Source: Sarcocystis neurona
Lineage: Eukaryota > Apicomplexa > Conoidasida > Eucoccidiorida > Sarcocystidae
Length of the DNA stretch: 64,000 nucleotides
Assembly (NCBI GenBank): GCA_000727475.1
Contig: KL647301.1
Location: forward strand, 2,479,780-2,543,779
Direction of reading: 5' to 3'
Part shown: positions 54,801-64,000 of the stretch, piece by piece
How positions within the stretch are numbered: position 1 is the first letter of the stretch
Layout: the number at the start of each line of letters is the position of its first letter
Translations under genes and position numbers: made by a program
The notes under the pieces: model-generated
Told to the model about the DNA's origin: nothing
Databases searched by the model: none
The model's input: only the letters and a program-made list of their open reading frames with translations

Positions 54801-57800
54801 GACGGGGAGAAGCAGCAGCAGCAGCGGCAAAGACAAACTCGAGCAGCAGTAGAAGCAGCACCAACAGCAGCAGCATACGCAGAAGGCCACAGGCACGGCA
54901 TGCGGCAGCAGCAGCAGCGGGCGTCGCAGTGACAACGCCGTGCCGGCTCCCTATTCCTTTGTGCGGTCGCAGCTGTGCAACCCCACACATCACATATTTC
55001 ATTCTCACCTGCGCCCACAGACGGGATGCACGTGTATGTTTGTGTGTGTATATATATATATATACAAACATACACGTATATGTATGTATATACATATATA
55101 TGTATGTAGGAACATACGCATATATATACATATACGTATATAATTTGTATATAGTTTAAGCCGACGCACTATATAGTTCTTTTCATTATCCCGCGTCCTC
55201 CCAGAGTGGTCGCATGTGAGGACGAATATACACGCATGTGTATACGCGTGTATAGATACCTTCTTTGTCTGACTTTCTCTTCGTCAAAACACACGCAGCC
55301 ACACACACAAAAATTTATGTTTCCTGTTTGGTTCTCCACTCCCTCCTCCTGACCTTTACACGGACACACACACGCTGCGAGACAAGGATCGCCACAAGTA
55401 CTTCTGTATACGTTTGTATAGACAGACACATATCAATATATCCACACATGTATGTATGTAGATAGATCAGTACACATGTATATAGATAAACAGATAAACA
55501 CACACATGTATATATATGTGTAGGGACATGTGTAGGTAACCAAGGAAGAGGTCGAGGCAGCGAGTCCCAGTGAACAGAAGGAGGCATCTCCACAAATAGC
55601 CAGAGAAAGGACGGAAGAGAAGAGAAAAGAGAAGGCAGCGCAAGAGCAGGAGATCTTCGTCTTCTCTGTGTATTGTGGGGAAAAAGCAGGTGTCTAGTTG
55701 TTGGGTCGTGGCGACCGCCAAGTCTTCCATGCGTTCGTTGATATGCCGACTACATACATGTACATATACATACATACACCCTGCATATACACACACACAC
55801 ACATATACACACATATACATCCACGTACACCCTTATACATCCATGTACATACGTATACACACATACATACACACACACACACACATACGTATTCATGCAC
55901 ATACATGCATATACACACCTGCACGTATCTGTATGTCCACACACACCGACGTATGTACACGAGAAAAACAGTAGGCGTTCCCCCGTCTGTGTGGACCCCC
56001 CATGCAGAGAGGCGCGGCGAGCGAGACACACACACGCGAAGACGCTAGGGGAGGACAGCAGAGAAGGGGGGCGAGACGGAGACGCGGGAGAGCGGATGGG
56101 TTCTTCACTTTTTAGCGATATGAAGCGAAGAGCACGTGGCAGTGACTGCTGCCCAACCAGAATGGTACTACCTCGTCGTCGGGCACGCCGCAGATGCGCT
56201 GCGTTGCCGCGTGATGCGTGCAGAAGCAGCACAGCGTCACTGCGACAGTCAGGCCTGCAGACGCACCCCACAGCGAGGGAGACGAGACGGGGAGACGCGA
56301 GAAGCGAGACACGTGGAGACGACTCCTCCGCAGCTGCGCACAGCGACGAAGCGGAGGGCTGGCTGGACGCAGAAAAAGGCGCGCCATACAGAAGCACCGA
56401 GGCACAGACACGCGGCGGCCGTCTCTTGCGAAGACCTGCTCCCTACATCCGCAAAAAAACCGACCTCTATATCTCTATCTCTACAAATGTAGGTATACAT
56501 ACGTGTCGACAACGAGGTCCTCTATACGTGCACACCAAGCGGGTGTAGAATCTATATATACATATATATATATATACTCACATACGTAGATGCGTATTAC
56601 CTGCTTATGTACGTATATTGCGTAAACACACGTGTACACGTATCTTAGTCCCTGATAGATATATATACATATATATGTGCATACGTACACGTATCCGTTT
56701 ACTAGCCGGTGATACATATATATGTACATACATGTATGCGTATACTATCCGGGGATATATATATATACGCATTTAGATATGTATACATATATGCGCACGA
56801 GGTAGATGTAGGGATAGTAGAAATATACGGACGTATACTGGAAGTTAGACGTACAGACAGAACGACGCTAAAGTCTGCAGTTCCTGTTCTCTCTCACCTC
56901 TGCGCGCAGTACCTGTGCAGCCGTACGCACACTTGCGCCTAATATATGAAATGCTTCATATATATATACTATTCGGGCAGCAAACATACGCTTGTTTACG
57001 TGTATATATATATATATATATGTTCGCACATCTGTATCGGTGCTGTATATATATATATAAATATATATATATATATGCATGTATAGATGGATGTCACCAG
57101 CTAGCATATATATATATATATATGTATACATCTATAGCTATACACGCATATATGCAGCGGCCACGAACATACGTGTATCTCCTTAATATATATGTATATA
57201 TAAAGAGCCAGTACACATGTATATATGTGTGTGCACATGCAGCTGAAAAAAGGTTCATTCCTGTCAACATGTGTGTATACATGTAGACGCGCATACTTCC
57301 CTATTTGTATATATATATATAGGTATATACAGATATATATATATATATATGTACGTGGATGTGTGTCTTAGCGTATAATCAGAGAACGTTTCTGTCTGTG
57401 TGCGTGCGCGTCTACACACCGCGTACACGCGACTGCCTAAATATACGTAAACCTCACCCTGTATGCATACACATGTACGTTTCTTCTCCATCCCATTATA
57501 CAAATATATATATATATATATATATGAATCCATATATATCTATCTATATCTATCGATATCTATCGACTTACACCTATCTATATCTATCTATCTATATCTA
57601 TCTATATCTACTTGTATCTTCATCTATATATGTGTACATGCGTAGACGTGTACGTCCACTGTATAGGAGTAAGGCGGACGTGGTGACTCTGGTTTGGCAA
57701 GCTTGGTGATTCTTGCAAGGAGGGAGGCTCGCACATGCACACACATGAGAAGACGGAAATTTATATATTTTTTCCCACCGAAATTCAAGAAGGTAGCGGA

Positions 57801-60800
57801 ATTTATAGAACGCCTATAGATATGCGTAGGTACCCAAGCAGATAGACTCCTGGACAGACTGGATGTACGTACAAGTCTACGCGTACCTCTACCGAGAAAG
57901 AGAGAGAAACACGCACACACACACAGAAACGCATGCAGGTTTGTCTCCCTATCGGGACATATACATATGTGTGCGTATATATACGTGTATATGTACACAT
58001 CTATATATATGGGTACATTTATAGATGTATATATATACATATATATGTGTATGAATGTGTATATAGAGAGAGATACATAGAGAGATATATGTATGTATAT
58101 ATACATATATGTGTAGATAGATGATACGTATATACAGGGGCATACAGATGTATATACATGTGTATGAATATATATATCTATATATGTATGTGTATATACA
58201 TGTATGTGTACATAGATGATATGTATATACAAGAGCATACAGTGAGGTGTCTACATGCATGCAAGGAAAATGGGTCTGGTGGTGGCCGTCAACGAGCTCT
58301 GTGAACAGAGAGACAAGAAAGAGGGAGAAATCCGGCATGAAGAAGAACGAGAAGAGGAGGAGCAGAAAGGAGAAGGTGACGAGAAAAAAACGCACACAAG
58401 AAGGAGAAGCGAAGAAGGGCCACGCGAAGAAGAAGGGCCACGAGACGCAGACTTACCTACGGCACATGCGAAGTAGCGGAGGAGCAGCTGCCAGGTAGGT
58501 GGGCACTCGGAGCAGGTGGAGAGGGGAGAGAAGAAATTGCGTGTCCACCCGGAGACGCACATTTGGCAGAGTTTACCTGCGTCATCGCCGTGGGGAGACG
58601 CTTGCACTTCTTCACATATTCATCCTCTCTTGAGGAGAAAAAGGCGGGCACCCCTTCCACACACGCGAGACGGAGAGACGGAGAGACAGGGGAAGAAGTA
58701 GACACGCAAAGGAGAAGGGGGGAGACACGGAGACGGGGGGCGGAGAGGGAGACGAGACAGCCAAACGCCGAGCGACGGAGACGAGGGCGGGGAGATCCAG
58801 TGACAGAATCGTCTTCAATGTAGAGACGCGTACACACGTGTGCATATACATATTGGGGTCATCTACGCGCTGTCCACGTGTGTGGGACCCACCAACGTAC
58901 AGATGTGTACCGCAAGCGAGAGTGGGAGAAAGAGCGGAAGACAGAGGCACAGCGAGCACGTCTTGAATTCATTTGCATGCGCTCTCCACGCAGAGAAAGA
59001 CAGGTACGCATGCACACACGGAGATTCACATGTCCACATATGCACTGGGTGAAGGGACCCCGGGACGGAAAGAGAAGAAGAGAGAAGGGAAGAAATACGT
59101 ATCGGTAGAAGGACAGACATATACGAAAGAGGGGGGTACCCTCTACCGGGGGGGAGACGCACGCAGCTATATACATCTGTACTCCTTTGTAGTGCCCATA
59201 CGTACACAGATGGAGAGGGAAAGGAAGGAAGAACGGGACACGCAGTTCTTGACAAAAAAACATGCAGGTGTATATATTTGTAGTCAGAGAGGCAGAGATA
59301 CACGTATATATGTTGCATGCACACACATGTATATAATAGACACGAGGGCTGCAAGACGTGTCTCGGGGCTGCTCTGGCTCCTGCATGCACCAGAGCACTC
59401 GCCATCCTTCTCTCTGCATGGACGCGTGTGTATACATTTGTACAAAGACAGACGCATAGAGTCGCTTAAATATACAGAGAGAGAGGAATAGAGGATGAAT
59501 ATATATATATATATATATATATATGGAGAGACGCAAACATGCATAGACGCATATCTATGCAGATATATATATACACGCGTACGTACGTATATAAATATAT
59601 ACATATACACGTCTAGATACGGTATGAACACACACATTTGTATATATATTACATATACACATAAAGACGCGAGGCGAATACACATGCAAATAGAGGGATG
59701 TGTATATAGATAGAGAAATAGGGAGAGGCAAAACAGAAGGCAGCGAAAGAGTAGCAGCGGAAGAGAGACCGAGAGAGGGAAAGGGAGATTAAGAGAGAAA
59801 CAAACGATGTACACGTGTCCACATATAGAGAGAGATCTACATACATGAACACATACATATATATATATATATATATGTGTCGATAGATAGGCGAAGGATC
59901 GCAGGGCATCTATACAGATTGCAAGATGTATATATGTGTATATATATACAGATGTCTATATATCTACATATATATACATACATATATATATGTGTATAGA
60001 TAGATAGTGAAGGATTGCAGCGCATCTATACAGAGAGCAAGATGTATATATGTGTGTATAGATACAGATGTATGAGGGATGGATGCGCGTCGTCAGTATA
60101 GAGAGAGAGACGTATATAGGTGCGCACACGCGTGCACATAGAGATGGAGCGGAAAAGAGATACACATATGCCTGAAAAGGCGTCGAATTCACGCAAACAG
60201 AAATGCACTCAGAGAGAAAAAGACACACTCGTGCAGTAGAATGCCACCAGTAGTAGGAGGGGTATCCTTACTCGTCGTAGGAGTCGTCGTAGTAGTGGTG
60301 CAGCAAGGAGCAGCAGCACAGAGAGCAGCAGCGAGGAGGCCCAAGAAGAGAAGATAAAGCAGAAGGGAGGAGAAATAGGAAGAAGACGAAGAAGAGAAGA
60401 GAAAGCGCCCGAATGGCAATGAGAACGGTAAGCATCACGTATTGAGAGACGAAGAAGAAGTTCAGGTACATAAACACAGAAACAGACGGTCGCTAGACGT
60501 TACGAAGAAGAAGAACCCGCAGTGCTACTGTTCATTTGCTCTGCCTTCTGCTGCATCCGTGTGCGCCTCTTCTCTATTTGATTACCTACTGAGACGCATG
60601 CGTCCTCCCTTACAGCATCTACAGTTCGCGCAGACCTATACATGTATGTATATGTGTATGTATGTTTGTATGTACATACACACACATGACTTACTGGGAC
60701 GCATGCATCCTCTCTATACCGTTTCTAGTGCGTGAGTCGATGTACGTAGATGTGTACTTGTATGTACGTATATATACATGCGCGGAGACCTACACATATG

Positions 60801-62552
60801 CACATATTTATACGTGTATGTGCGTACGTTTGTACGTACGTATAGACACATGTGGTGAGCGTAGGCCTATACATATATATGTGTCTTTTTGTATGTACAT
60901 ATATATATATATATACATGTGCGCGAATAGACCTATACATGTACGTATGTGTATATTTGTACGTACGCGTGCATGCATGCGCGAGTAAATCTATACATAC
61001 ATATACATGTGTACAGTTCTTGTATCTACGTATGTATACATGCGCGAGTAAACCTGTACATATATATGTGTACATTTGTATGTACGTATGTATACAAAGA
61101 TATACATTTGTATACTGATACGTAAGTACGCATACATGCGCGAATAGATCTATACGTATACATGAATATATATACGTGTATACTTGTATGTACACATATA
61201 CATATATATGTTGTGTTTGTACGTGTATACGTATGTACACACATATGTGTGTATACGCAGGCAACTGCTTAGATACATATTGAGGTCTTCTACAGATGTC
61301 TTCTGCAGGCTACGAGAAAGTTGGGATAATACGCTTCGCCAAGCTGCACGCTGCATTTGCGTGTGACGGTTTGGTGTATGTGCGTCGCCGCGTCCTGCGC
61401 ATGCAGCAGTCTCCTTGTCTTGGCCGGAGGCAGCTCCGGTGCCTGCAGCTGGCTGTGGCGTGCATGCAGTTCCTGACGCAGGTGCAGCTTGTCACATAGC
61501 GATGTCCACCTTCGACGGTAGTACTGCAGCGTGGAAGAGCGCCGAGCGTGCCTCCGGGCGAAGCCGCTGCACGTGGCCTCCCTCTTCTTCTTCGGTCAGC
61601 GCCCTCTACTTGCTGCATGCGAAGCCCCTCACAGCTGGTGGGAAGACGTGTATTTGCTCTGTTTTCTTCAGTAGAGAAAGCTCGTCGCTCGTGGGCCCCT
61701 GGCATCCAACTGCATTTCCTCCTGCTGTCTTGACCCTGCTGACAACTGCTGAACGTGGCTGCCTGCAACGTGTCTGCTGCTGCGTGTTCGCATGCGTCCT
61801 CTGTGTGGCGTTGGCTAGCAACAAGAAAGACAGCAGCACTTGCCTGTATGGCCCTCCCTGCAGGCGCCGCAGCCGTCGATGCACGCTTGCTTCACGGGAC
61901 ACTTCTGGTAGACAGCAGGCCAGTCTAGGTCACTTCCGTACCACCACCCACCAGCAGCAACTTGGGAAAGCGTCTGCAACAAGGAACAGCAAAGCGGCGG
62001 CAGCAGCAGCAGGAGAGAAAGTCAAGGCGCCAGAGCAGCCACAGGAGGAAAAGGAACAAGAGGCAGCAGAGAAAACACTGGGCCGCGCAGCAGCGGGAAG
62101 GAGGAGGAGAAGTGGCGAACTCAACGACAGCAGCAGAAACCGGAAGCGGGACCGCAGCAGCAGCCACCAGCAGCAGCGTCACGCAGAAAAATTCGAGACA
62201 AGAGCACCGTAGCAGCGGAGCGACACTGCCGTAGCAAGGCGTGGACGCAGGTGCATACGCAGTGCTCCAGCACCAGCAGCAGCAGCAGAGGCAGGTAAGC
62301 CGCTGTGCAAACGTCCGCAGCGTCACCCGCAGTGTACCAGCAGCAGCGCAGCAGCAGCAGCAGAAACAGCAAACTCGCAGCGCTAGTAGCAGATATTTGT
62401 TGTCCTGCTGACTGCTGCTGTTGTTCAACGGGAGAATCTTACGGAGCACTGGGTAGCGAAGTTCTCGGTCGTAATGTTGCCGGGACAGTAGAATTCGAAG
62501 GAGGGAAGAGGGCAGCTGCTGCATATACTTGCTGCAACATTTAGGTAGTAGT
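35702..62552 (-). CDS. Polytopic membrane protein with GCC2/GCC3-like cysteine-rich region (5' part incomplete)
   Basis: A multi-exon - strand gene. A phase-consistent core runs 58576-58457, 56254-56172, 54972-54710, 53379-53325, 51465-51158, 49901-49807, 47246-46952, 45715-45481, 45194-45117, 43565-43377, and a tail from 41870 to 35702. From 58576 the chain gives about 890 residues. Seen: a Cys-rich start (C..C, CSECPP), about nine or ten hydrophobic spans, an LKIFLSFL motif after the second span, FDCWI before the next pair, a conserved-looking FQC then NVAC loop, and a charged tail. This order resembles the large coccidian/alveolate family of GCC2/GCC3 (ephrin-receptor-like) polytopic proteins, which includes the cysteine repeat modular proteins. 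That assignment rests on remembered family patterns and not on a search. Exons between 62442 and 58577 and the 5' end are unresolved. The function is unknown; a surface or secretory-pathway location is inferred. Confidence 0.7.
36330..36681 (-). CDS. Cytoplasmic tail exon with Ala/Glu low complexity
   Basis: Codes VRERQAAAAEIRQLYSFVP, a long Ala/Glu-rich stretch, then SWREVLGGETAADVQLRWL and HPEEREATV. Acceptor GGGCAG, donor GTGAGT. Phase 0 in, phase 1 out. The Ala run is coded by triplet repeats. Confidence 0.6.
36900..37400. repeat. Degenerate tandem repeat, - strand gene intron
   Basis: Units of about 105-120 nt with TAACGTGCAC(A/G)T, TAGTATGTATGTATGTA, ACGCA and a (TA)n run. Confidence 0.75.
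38779..39830. repeat. Purine-rich GGGA/GAC minisatellite spanning the assembly gap
   Basis: The + strand carries AGACGGAGAC variants, then near-perfect 16-nt units GGAGACAGGGAGGGAC or GGGGACAGGGAGGGAC on both sides of the N run (38993-39673). Open frames across it are repeat artefacts. Confidence 0.95.
38993..39673. other. Assembly gap (run of N)
   Basis: 681 undetermined bases inside the minisatellite; the true length is unknown. Confidence 0.99.
40013..40153 (-). CDS. Cytoplasmic tail exon
   Basis: Codes 47 residues including ALHAAFPRISAMYSD and EMQKLLRKVAVSLNIDHQ. Acceptor TTGCAG, donor GTCAGA, phase 0 at both ends. Ordinary protein composition inside a microsatellite-rich region supports it. 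Confidence 0.65.
41079..41143 (-). CDS. Possible small Cys-rich tail exon
   Basis: Codes TCPYRKECVVCRCVASP, a C-x5-C-x2-C-x-C pattern. Acceptor CCTGCAG, donor GTGGAT. Phase 1 in and 0 out fit both neighbours. Other frames here are also open, so it is tentative. Confidence 0.35.
41663..41870 (-). CDS. Cytoplasmic tail exon
   Basis: Codes LLVHQFLRKDELFFADA, then ALAQLQTLLTFERF and AAGWLLQQ; mostly helical and without Cys. Acceptor GGCCAG, donor GTAACG. Phase 0 in, phase 1 out. No known domain was recognised. Confidence 0.6.
43377..43565 (-). CDS. Membrane protein core exon 10: last membrane span
   Basis: Codes RVTEGAIIVLCSVTQ, a span with LLLLLWLLVEV, then a basic cytoplasmic start (KQRRRSRQ). 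The acceptor GCGCAG follows a strong pyrimidine tract; donor GTACGT. Phase 0 at both ends. Confidence 0.65.
43690..44290. repeat. CTG minisatellite
   Basis: On the + strand, tandem units of about 25-33 nt combine (CTG)3-6 with CATCTGTCCTTCCC. They are most regular at 43980-44195, with about seven near-identical units. It lies in the intron upstream of the last membrane-span exon of the - strand gene. Confidence 0.9.
44585..44885. repeat. Three degenerate units of about 110 nt
   Basis: Each unit has GCAGTCTTAGTCTACGC or a variant, AGGTAGACTGA, GGTAGATCTA and a TA run. Confidence 0.75.
45117..45194 (-). CDS. Membrane protein core exon 9
   Basis: Codes CTRLRLLESVQVLL and WRLAVCFLLR, a hydrophobic helix. 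Acceptor GGGGCAG. The donor is uncertain: GTTGCT after 45117 or GTGTGC after 45135; both keep phase 0. Confidence 0.55.
45260..45400. repeat. GGTCGGATGGG repeats
   Basis: Four or five units of about 30-35 nt containing GAAGAGGTCGGATGGG or a variant, in the intron between core exons 8 and 9. Confidence 0.75.
45481..45715 (-). CDS. Membrane protein core exon 8: charged loop and hydrophobic helix
   Basis: Codes a basic/acidic loop (GGRKRRQKRSS, EGEEEDES), then LRELLAWIAMALLFELDAV and LPEGGRR. 78 codons with no stop. Acceptor GCGGCAG, donor GTAAAT. Phase 2 in, phase 0 out. Confidence 0.65.
46952..47246 (-). CDS. Membrane protein core exon 7: three hydrophobic segments
   Basis: Codes GSVGVPVGLLLVLLYYV, FAMDFYRTPTLFWEPL, a span with LLLLCALVYVA, another with ATLLALFASVFAFA, and RPFIPEN. 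This resembles the G.P..L.., (F/Y)...Y...FWE and RPF landmarks of the family. Acceptor GCTGCAG, donor GTAGAT. Phase 1 in, phase 2 out. Confidence 0.8.
48284..48434. repeat. Three to four units of about 45-48 nt
   Basis: Units share ACGCATGCAAAT (or CAGAT), CTCTTCCC and GTAAATAA-like ends. In an intron of the - strand gene. Confidence 0.75.
49807..49901 (-). CDS. Membrane protein core exon 6: loop with NVAC
   Basis: Codes TLASGEKVQLFDPNVAC, then GLSYANATQVALPG. It continues FQC of the previous exon into the F.C...(G).....D....C loop of the family. Acceptor CCTGCAG, donor GTGAGA. Phase 2 in, phase 1 out. Confidence 0.75.
49970..50300. repeat. CAG-rich tract (sense-strand CTG) before core exon 6
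   Basis: AGCAGCAGCAGGACAG words on the + strand. In the - strand gene this is a CTG tract just upstream of the 49901 acceptor. Confidence 0.85.
50697..51150. repeat. CTG-rich tract (sense-strand CAG) after core exon 5
   Basis: GCTGTTGCTGCTG words on the + strand, ending within 10 nt of the core exon 5 donor. Long Leu- or Ala/Thr-only frames here are repeat shadows. Confidence 0.85.
51158..51465 (-). CDS. Membrane protein core exon 5: two spans
   Basis: Codes GQGFDCWIQRSAMSPIY, a long span (TWVALVFPLVVVGLLLLLF), a basic loop with RKRQPPPIADR, a second span with SVFLFFWVPQATVYF and a terminal FQC. The acceptor CTGCTGCAG ends a repeat tract; the donor is GTAGGC. Phase 0 in, phase 2 out. A second acceptor 6 nt downstream is also in frame. 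Confidence 0.8.
51466..51735. repeat. CAG-rich tract abutting the core exon 5 acceptor
   Basis: AGCAGCAACAGCAG words on the + strand. The acceptor (CTGCTGCAG in sense) is the end of this tract. Confidence 0.85.
53325..53379 (-). CDS. Membrane protein core exon 4: 55-nt micro-exon
   Basis: Codes YFLQYVSAARNFLLLFVA. Acceptor CTCCCAG after a pyrimidine-rich stretch, donor GTAAGT (strong). Phase 2 in, phase 0 out, exactly bridging its neighbours. Confidence 0.65.
53400..54310. repeat. Adjacent CAG-rich and CTG-rich tracts
   Basis: CAG words to about 54030, then CTG words to about 54300, on the + strand: a natural inverted repeat inside the intron between core exons 3 and 4. Confidence 0.85.
54710..54972 (-). 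CDS. Membrane protein core exon 3: spans 2 and 3, LKIFLSFL
   Basis: Codes an Ala-rich segment, the span GLLRMLLLLVLLLLLLEFVF, a loop with FYAQRSAFVP and ALKIFLSFLIVWGVYG. The (L/V)KI.L..L motif after the second span is what first suggested the GCC2/GCC3 polytopic family. Acceptor TGCACAG, donor GTAAGC. Phase 0 in, phase 2 out. Confidence 0.75.
56172..56254 (-). CDS. Membrane protein core exon 2: rest of span 1
   Basis: Codes GLTVAVTLCCFC, completing the span begun in the previous exon, then RICGVPDDE. Acceptor TCTGCAG, donor GTAGTA. Phase 1 in, phase 0 out. Confidence 0.7.
58457..58576 (-). CDS. Membrane protein core exon 1: CxxC and CSECPP
   Basis: Codes KLCQMCVSGWTRNFF, then CSECPPTWQLLLRYFACAV; phase 1 at both ends. 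The last Cys-rich repeat runs into the first membrane span, which continues in the next exon. Acceptor GACGCAG, donor GTAAGT. Confidence 0.75.
   Translation of the reverse strand, partial: VNSAKCASPGGHAISSLPSPPAPSAHLPGSCSSATSHVP
59490..60130. repeat. TA/CA microsatellites and a two-unit repeat
   Basis: TA runs plus two units of about 125 nt sharing GATAGATAG, GAAGGAT(C/T)GCAG, GCATCTATACAGA and GCAAGATGTATAT (59850-60065). No coding signal was found. Confidence 0.65.
60640..61250. repeat. Degenerate TA/TG/CG repeat
   Basis: Units of about 70-100 nt with TACATGCGCGA, (A/G)AC(C/A)TATACAT and TTGTA(C/T)GTACGTATGTA. Confidence 0.7.
61314..61523 (-). CDS. Possible exon of the - strand gene (low confidence)
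   Basis: Acceptor CTGCAG, donor GTAGCC, phase 0 to phase 0, 70 codons without a stop, including LHLRQELHARHSQLQ and GEAYYPN. The composition looks like ordinary protein. An overlapping frame reads Cys-rich (SCTCVRNC) and would suit the ectodomain better, but its phase does not fit. Either, or neither, may be real. Confidence 0.25.
61980..62390. repeat. CAG-rich tract
   Basis: GCAGCAGCAG and AACAGCAGCAG words on the + strand. A 265-codon + strand frame covering part of it is judged a shadow. Confidence 0.75.
62443..62552 (-). CDS. GCC2/GCC3-like exon (Cys-rich ectodomain)
   Basis: Codes YYLNVAASICSSCP, then FEFYCPGN and TQCS. The C..CP...YCPGN..........C spacing is typical of ephrin-receptor-like GCC2/GCC3 repeats. 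The donor GTAAGA is good; the acceptor GGTCAG is weaker. Ends in phase 0. It is assigned to the same gene as the core by strand and theme; the exons linking them were not resolved. Confidence 0.65.
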
Positions 62553-63039
62553 CTGACCCCACGCAGAAAAAGAAAACAGCAGCAGCAGAACAAAACGAAA
62601 CGGCACCCACAAGGACGACCCGCAAACGTGAACCGAAGTCCTGCAGAAAAGGAACAAGAGACAATGCCACCCACTTCCTTTGCCGAAGAAGAAATTCTGA
62701 GGCAGCAGCCACACGCATGCGCAGAGCAGAACAGCAGCCCTACTTCTCAAGTTGTATCGCTGTTGACACACAGATTTACGACCCAGACGTATAAAGAGAT
62801 ACAGAGAGCGAGGATACAGGCTGCAGTCTGCTCTACACATATATACATACATATATATATATATGCACGGAGGTATACTGCGGGGACAGACGGAGATACT
62901 CACAGATATAGAGAGGGAAACGTATAAGAGAGAGACAGAAGTACGCGCCTGTTGAGCGGAGCAAGAAGAGGAAAAGCGACTGCGTCCAACGGCAGGAGGG
63001 AAAGGAAAAGGGAGGGCCCTCTATCTGTCGTCGCATGGC

Positions 63040-64000
63040 GATGCTCGCGCTGCAGCAGCACGTCACGACGAACGCACAGGCAGCCAGCAGCACACACGCA
63101 GCATGAACAGCAGCAGCAGCAGTGGGCGGACGCACAGAGGTGCAGGCGTCGGCAGCAGGAGCAGCAGCAGCCGTAGGGTACGCCCAGCAGTCGCTGCGGG
63201 GGAGCAGGGCGCAGACGCACACCCACAAACACACACGTGAGCAGCAGAAGTGCCTGCATTTCACAAGCCGCCGCAGCCGTCAACACTCCACACAGCAGCA
63301 GCAGCCCTCTGGCAAAATAGCAGCAGCTGCAGCAGTCTGGCAAGGTAGCAGCAGCTGCAGCGGTCTCCTACACGGAGAGCAGCGCGCCCACGCGCAGCAA
63401 CAGCAGCCGTGTGTGCCCACCAACAGAAGCCGCTCTCATAGCAGCAACAACACTAGGAAATGCAGCAGATGCGTTGCAGCAGCAGCACCAAGAAGAAAAA
63501 AAGTTAGGAGCGCCGCACGTACCGGCTGGGCAGGCGCAGCTCAGCAGCGTACTGCAGCCAGTCTTTCCTAACGTTGTTGCCTGCTGGGGGCACTACAAAG
63601 CAGGAGCAACAGCAGCAGAGCAGTCACAGCAGAACCACACAATGCACGACAGCAACCGCAGCAGTAACTCTCTCGCAGGCCCAACAGCAGCACCAGTCCT
63701 ATTCATAACAGGAGACGAGACGGCGCAGCAGAAGCAGCAGCAGAAGCGAGACAAGTCACCTGCTGCAGCGTCCCACTCCTACGAAGGAAGCAGCAAACCG
63801 ACACATAGAGAGCTTCGGCAGCACAGCACAGAGCTGAGGCACTCGCCGCTCCAGCAGCAGTGCCAGCCGCAGCAGGAGGAGGAGCAGCAGGAGCGGCAGC
63901 AGCAGCAAAAGCAGCAGGAGCAGGAGCAGGAACAGCAGCAGCAAGAGCAGGAGCAGCAGCAACGAGGAGCAGCAGCACCAGCAGGAGAGCAGCAGGACAG
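63040..64000. repeat. CAG-rich tract running to the window edge
   Basis: AGCAGCAGCAG words on the + strand, densest at 63870-64000. Any 5' exons of the - strand gene here are masked by repeat frames, and I could not identify one. Confidence 0.8.

Noticed and set aside
60268..60477. Hydrophobic - strand frame resembling membrane spans
   Set aside because: No acceptor near its start, and its second half is a pyrimidine-rich intron-like stretch that always reads Leu/Phe/Ser.
61415..62212. 265-codon + strand frame
   Set aside because: Built from CAG repeats and the antisense of the Cys-rich region; no domain, no splice partner.

Overview
The window looks like nuclear DNA of a coccidian apicomplexan, most likely Eimeria or a close relative. 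This is inferred from spliced genes with GT-AG introns, very abundant (CAG)n/(CTG)n tracts, TA/TG microsatellites and a eukaryotic mitochondrial-type protease. The species cannot be fixed from the sequence alone. No bacterial operon, CRISPR array, rRNA, convincing tRNA or mobile element was seen. There is one assembly gap (N run) at 38993-39673.

Two large split genes converge tail to tail. The first, on the + strand (60-27910), is an m-AAA type FtsH/AFG3-like ATP-dependent zinc metalloprotease. I could reassemble it as 17 exons whose phases all agree: 3762 nt of coding sequence, 1253 codons plus stop, spread over about 28 kb. It has a long N-terminal exon with a basic, presequence-like start, two membrane spans around an intermembrane domain, the AAA module, the M41 protease domain with an unusual HECGH motif, and a low-complexity C-terminal tail. 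The reading frame is open to the left edge, so upstream coding sequence cannot be excluded.

The second gene, on the - strand (about 62552 down to 35702), is a polytopic membrane protein with a cysteine-rich ectodomain resembling the GCC2/GCC3 (ephrin-receptor-like) region. That ectodomain is followed by about nine or ten membrane spans and a cytoplasmic tail. The membrane core (58576 to 43377) joins through exons with compatible phases. The tail exons are less certain, the exons between 62442 and 58577 are unresolved, and the 5' end probably lies beyond 64000.

The 7.8 kb between the two stop codons (27911-35701) shows no gene I can support. Introns average well over 1 kb and consist of TA/TG microsatellites, several families of degenerate minisatellites, and triplet tracts. 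The most unusual observation is how the triplet tracts are arranged. In several introns of both genes the sense strand is CAG-rich after the donor and CTG-rich before the acceptor, so the two intron ends are complementary and could pair in the pre-mRNA. Acceptors are often the end of a CTG tract itself.
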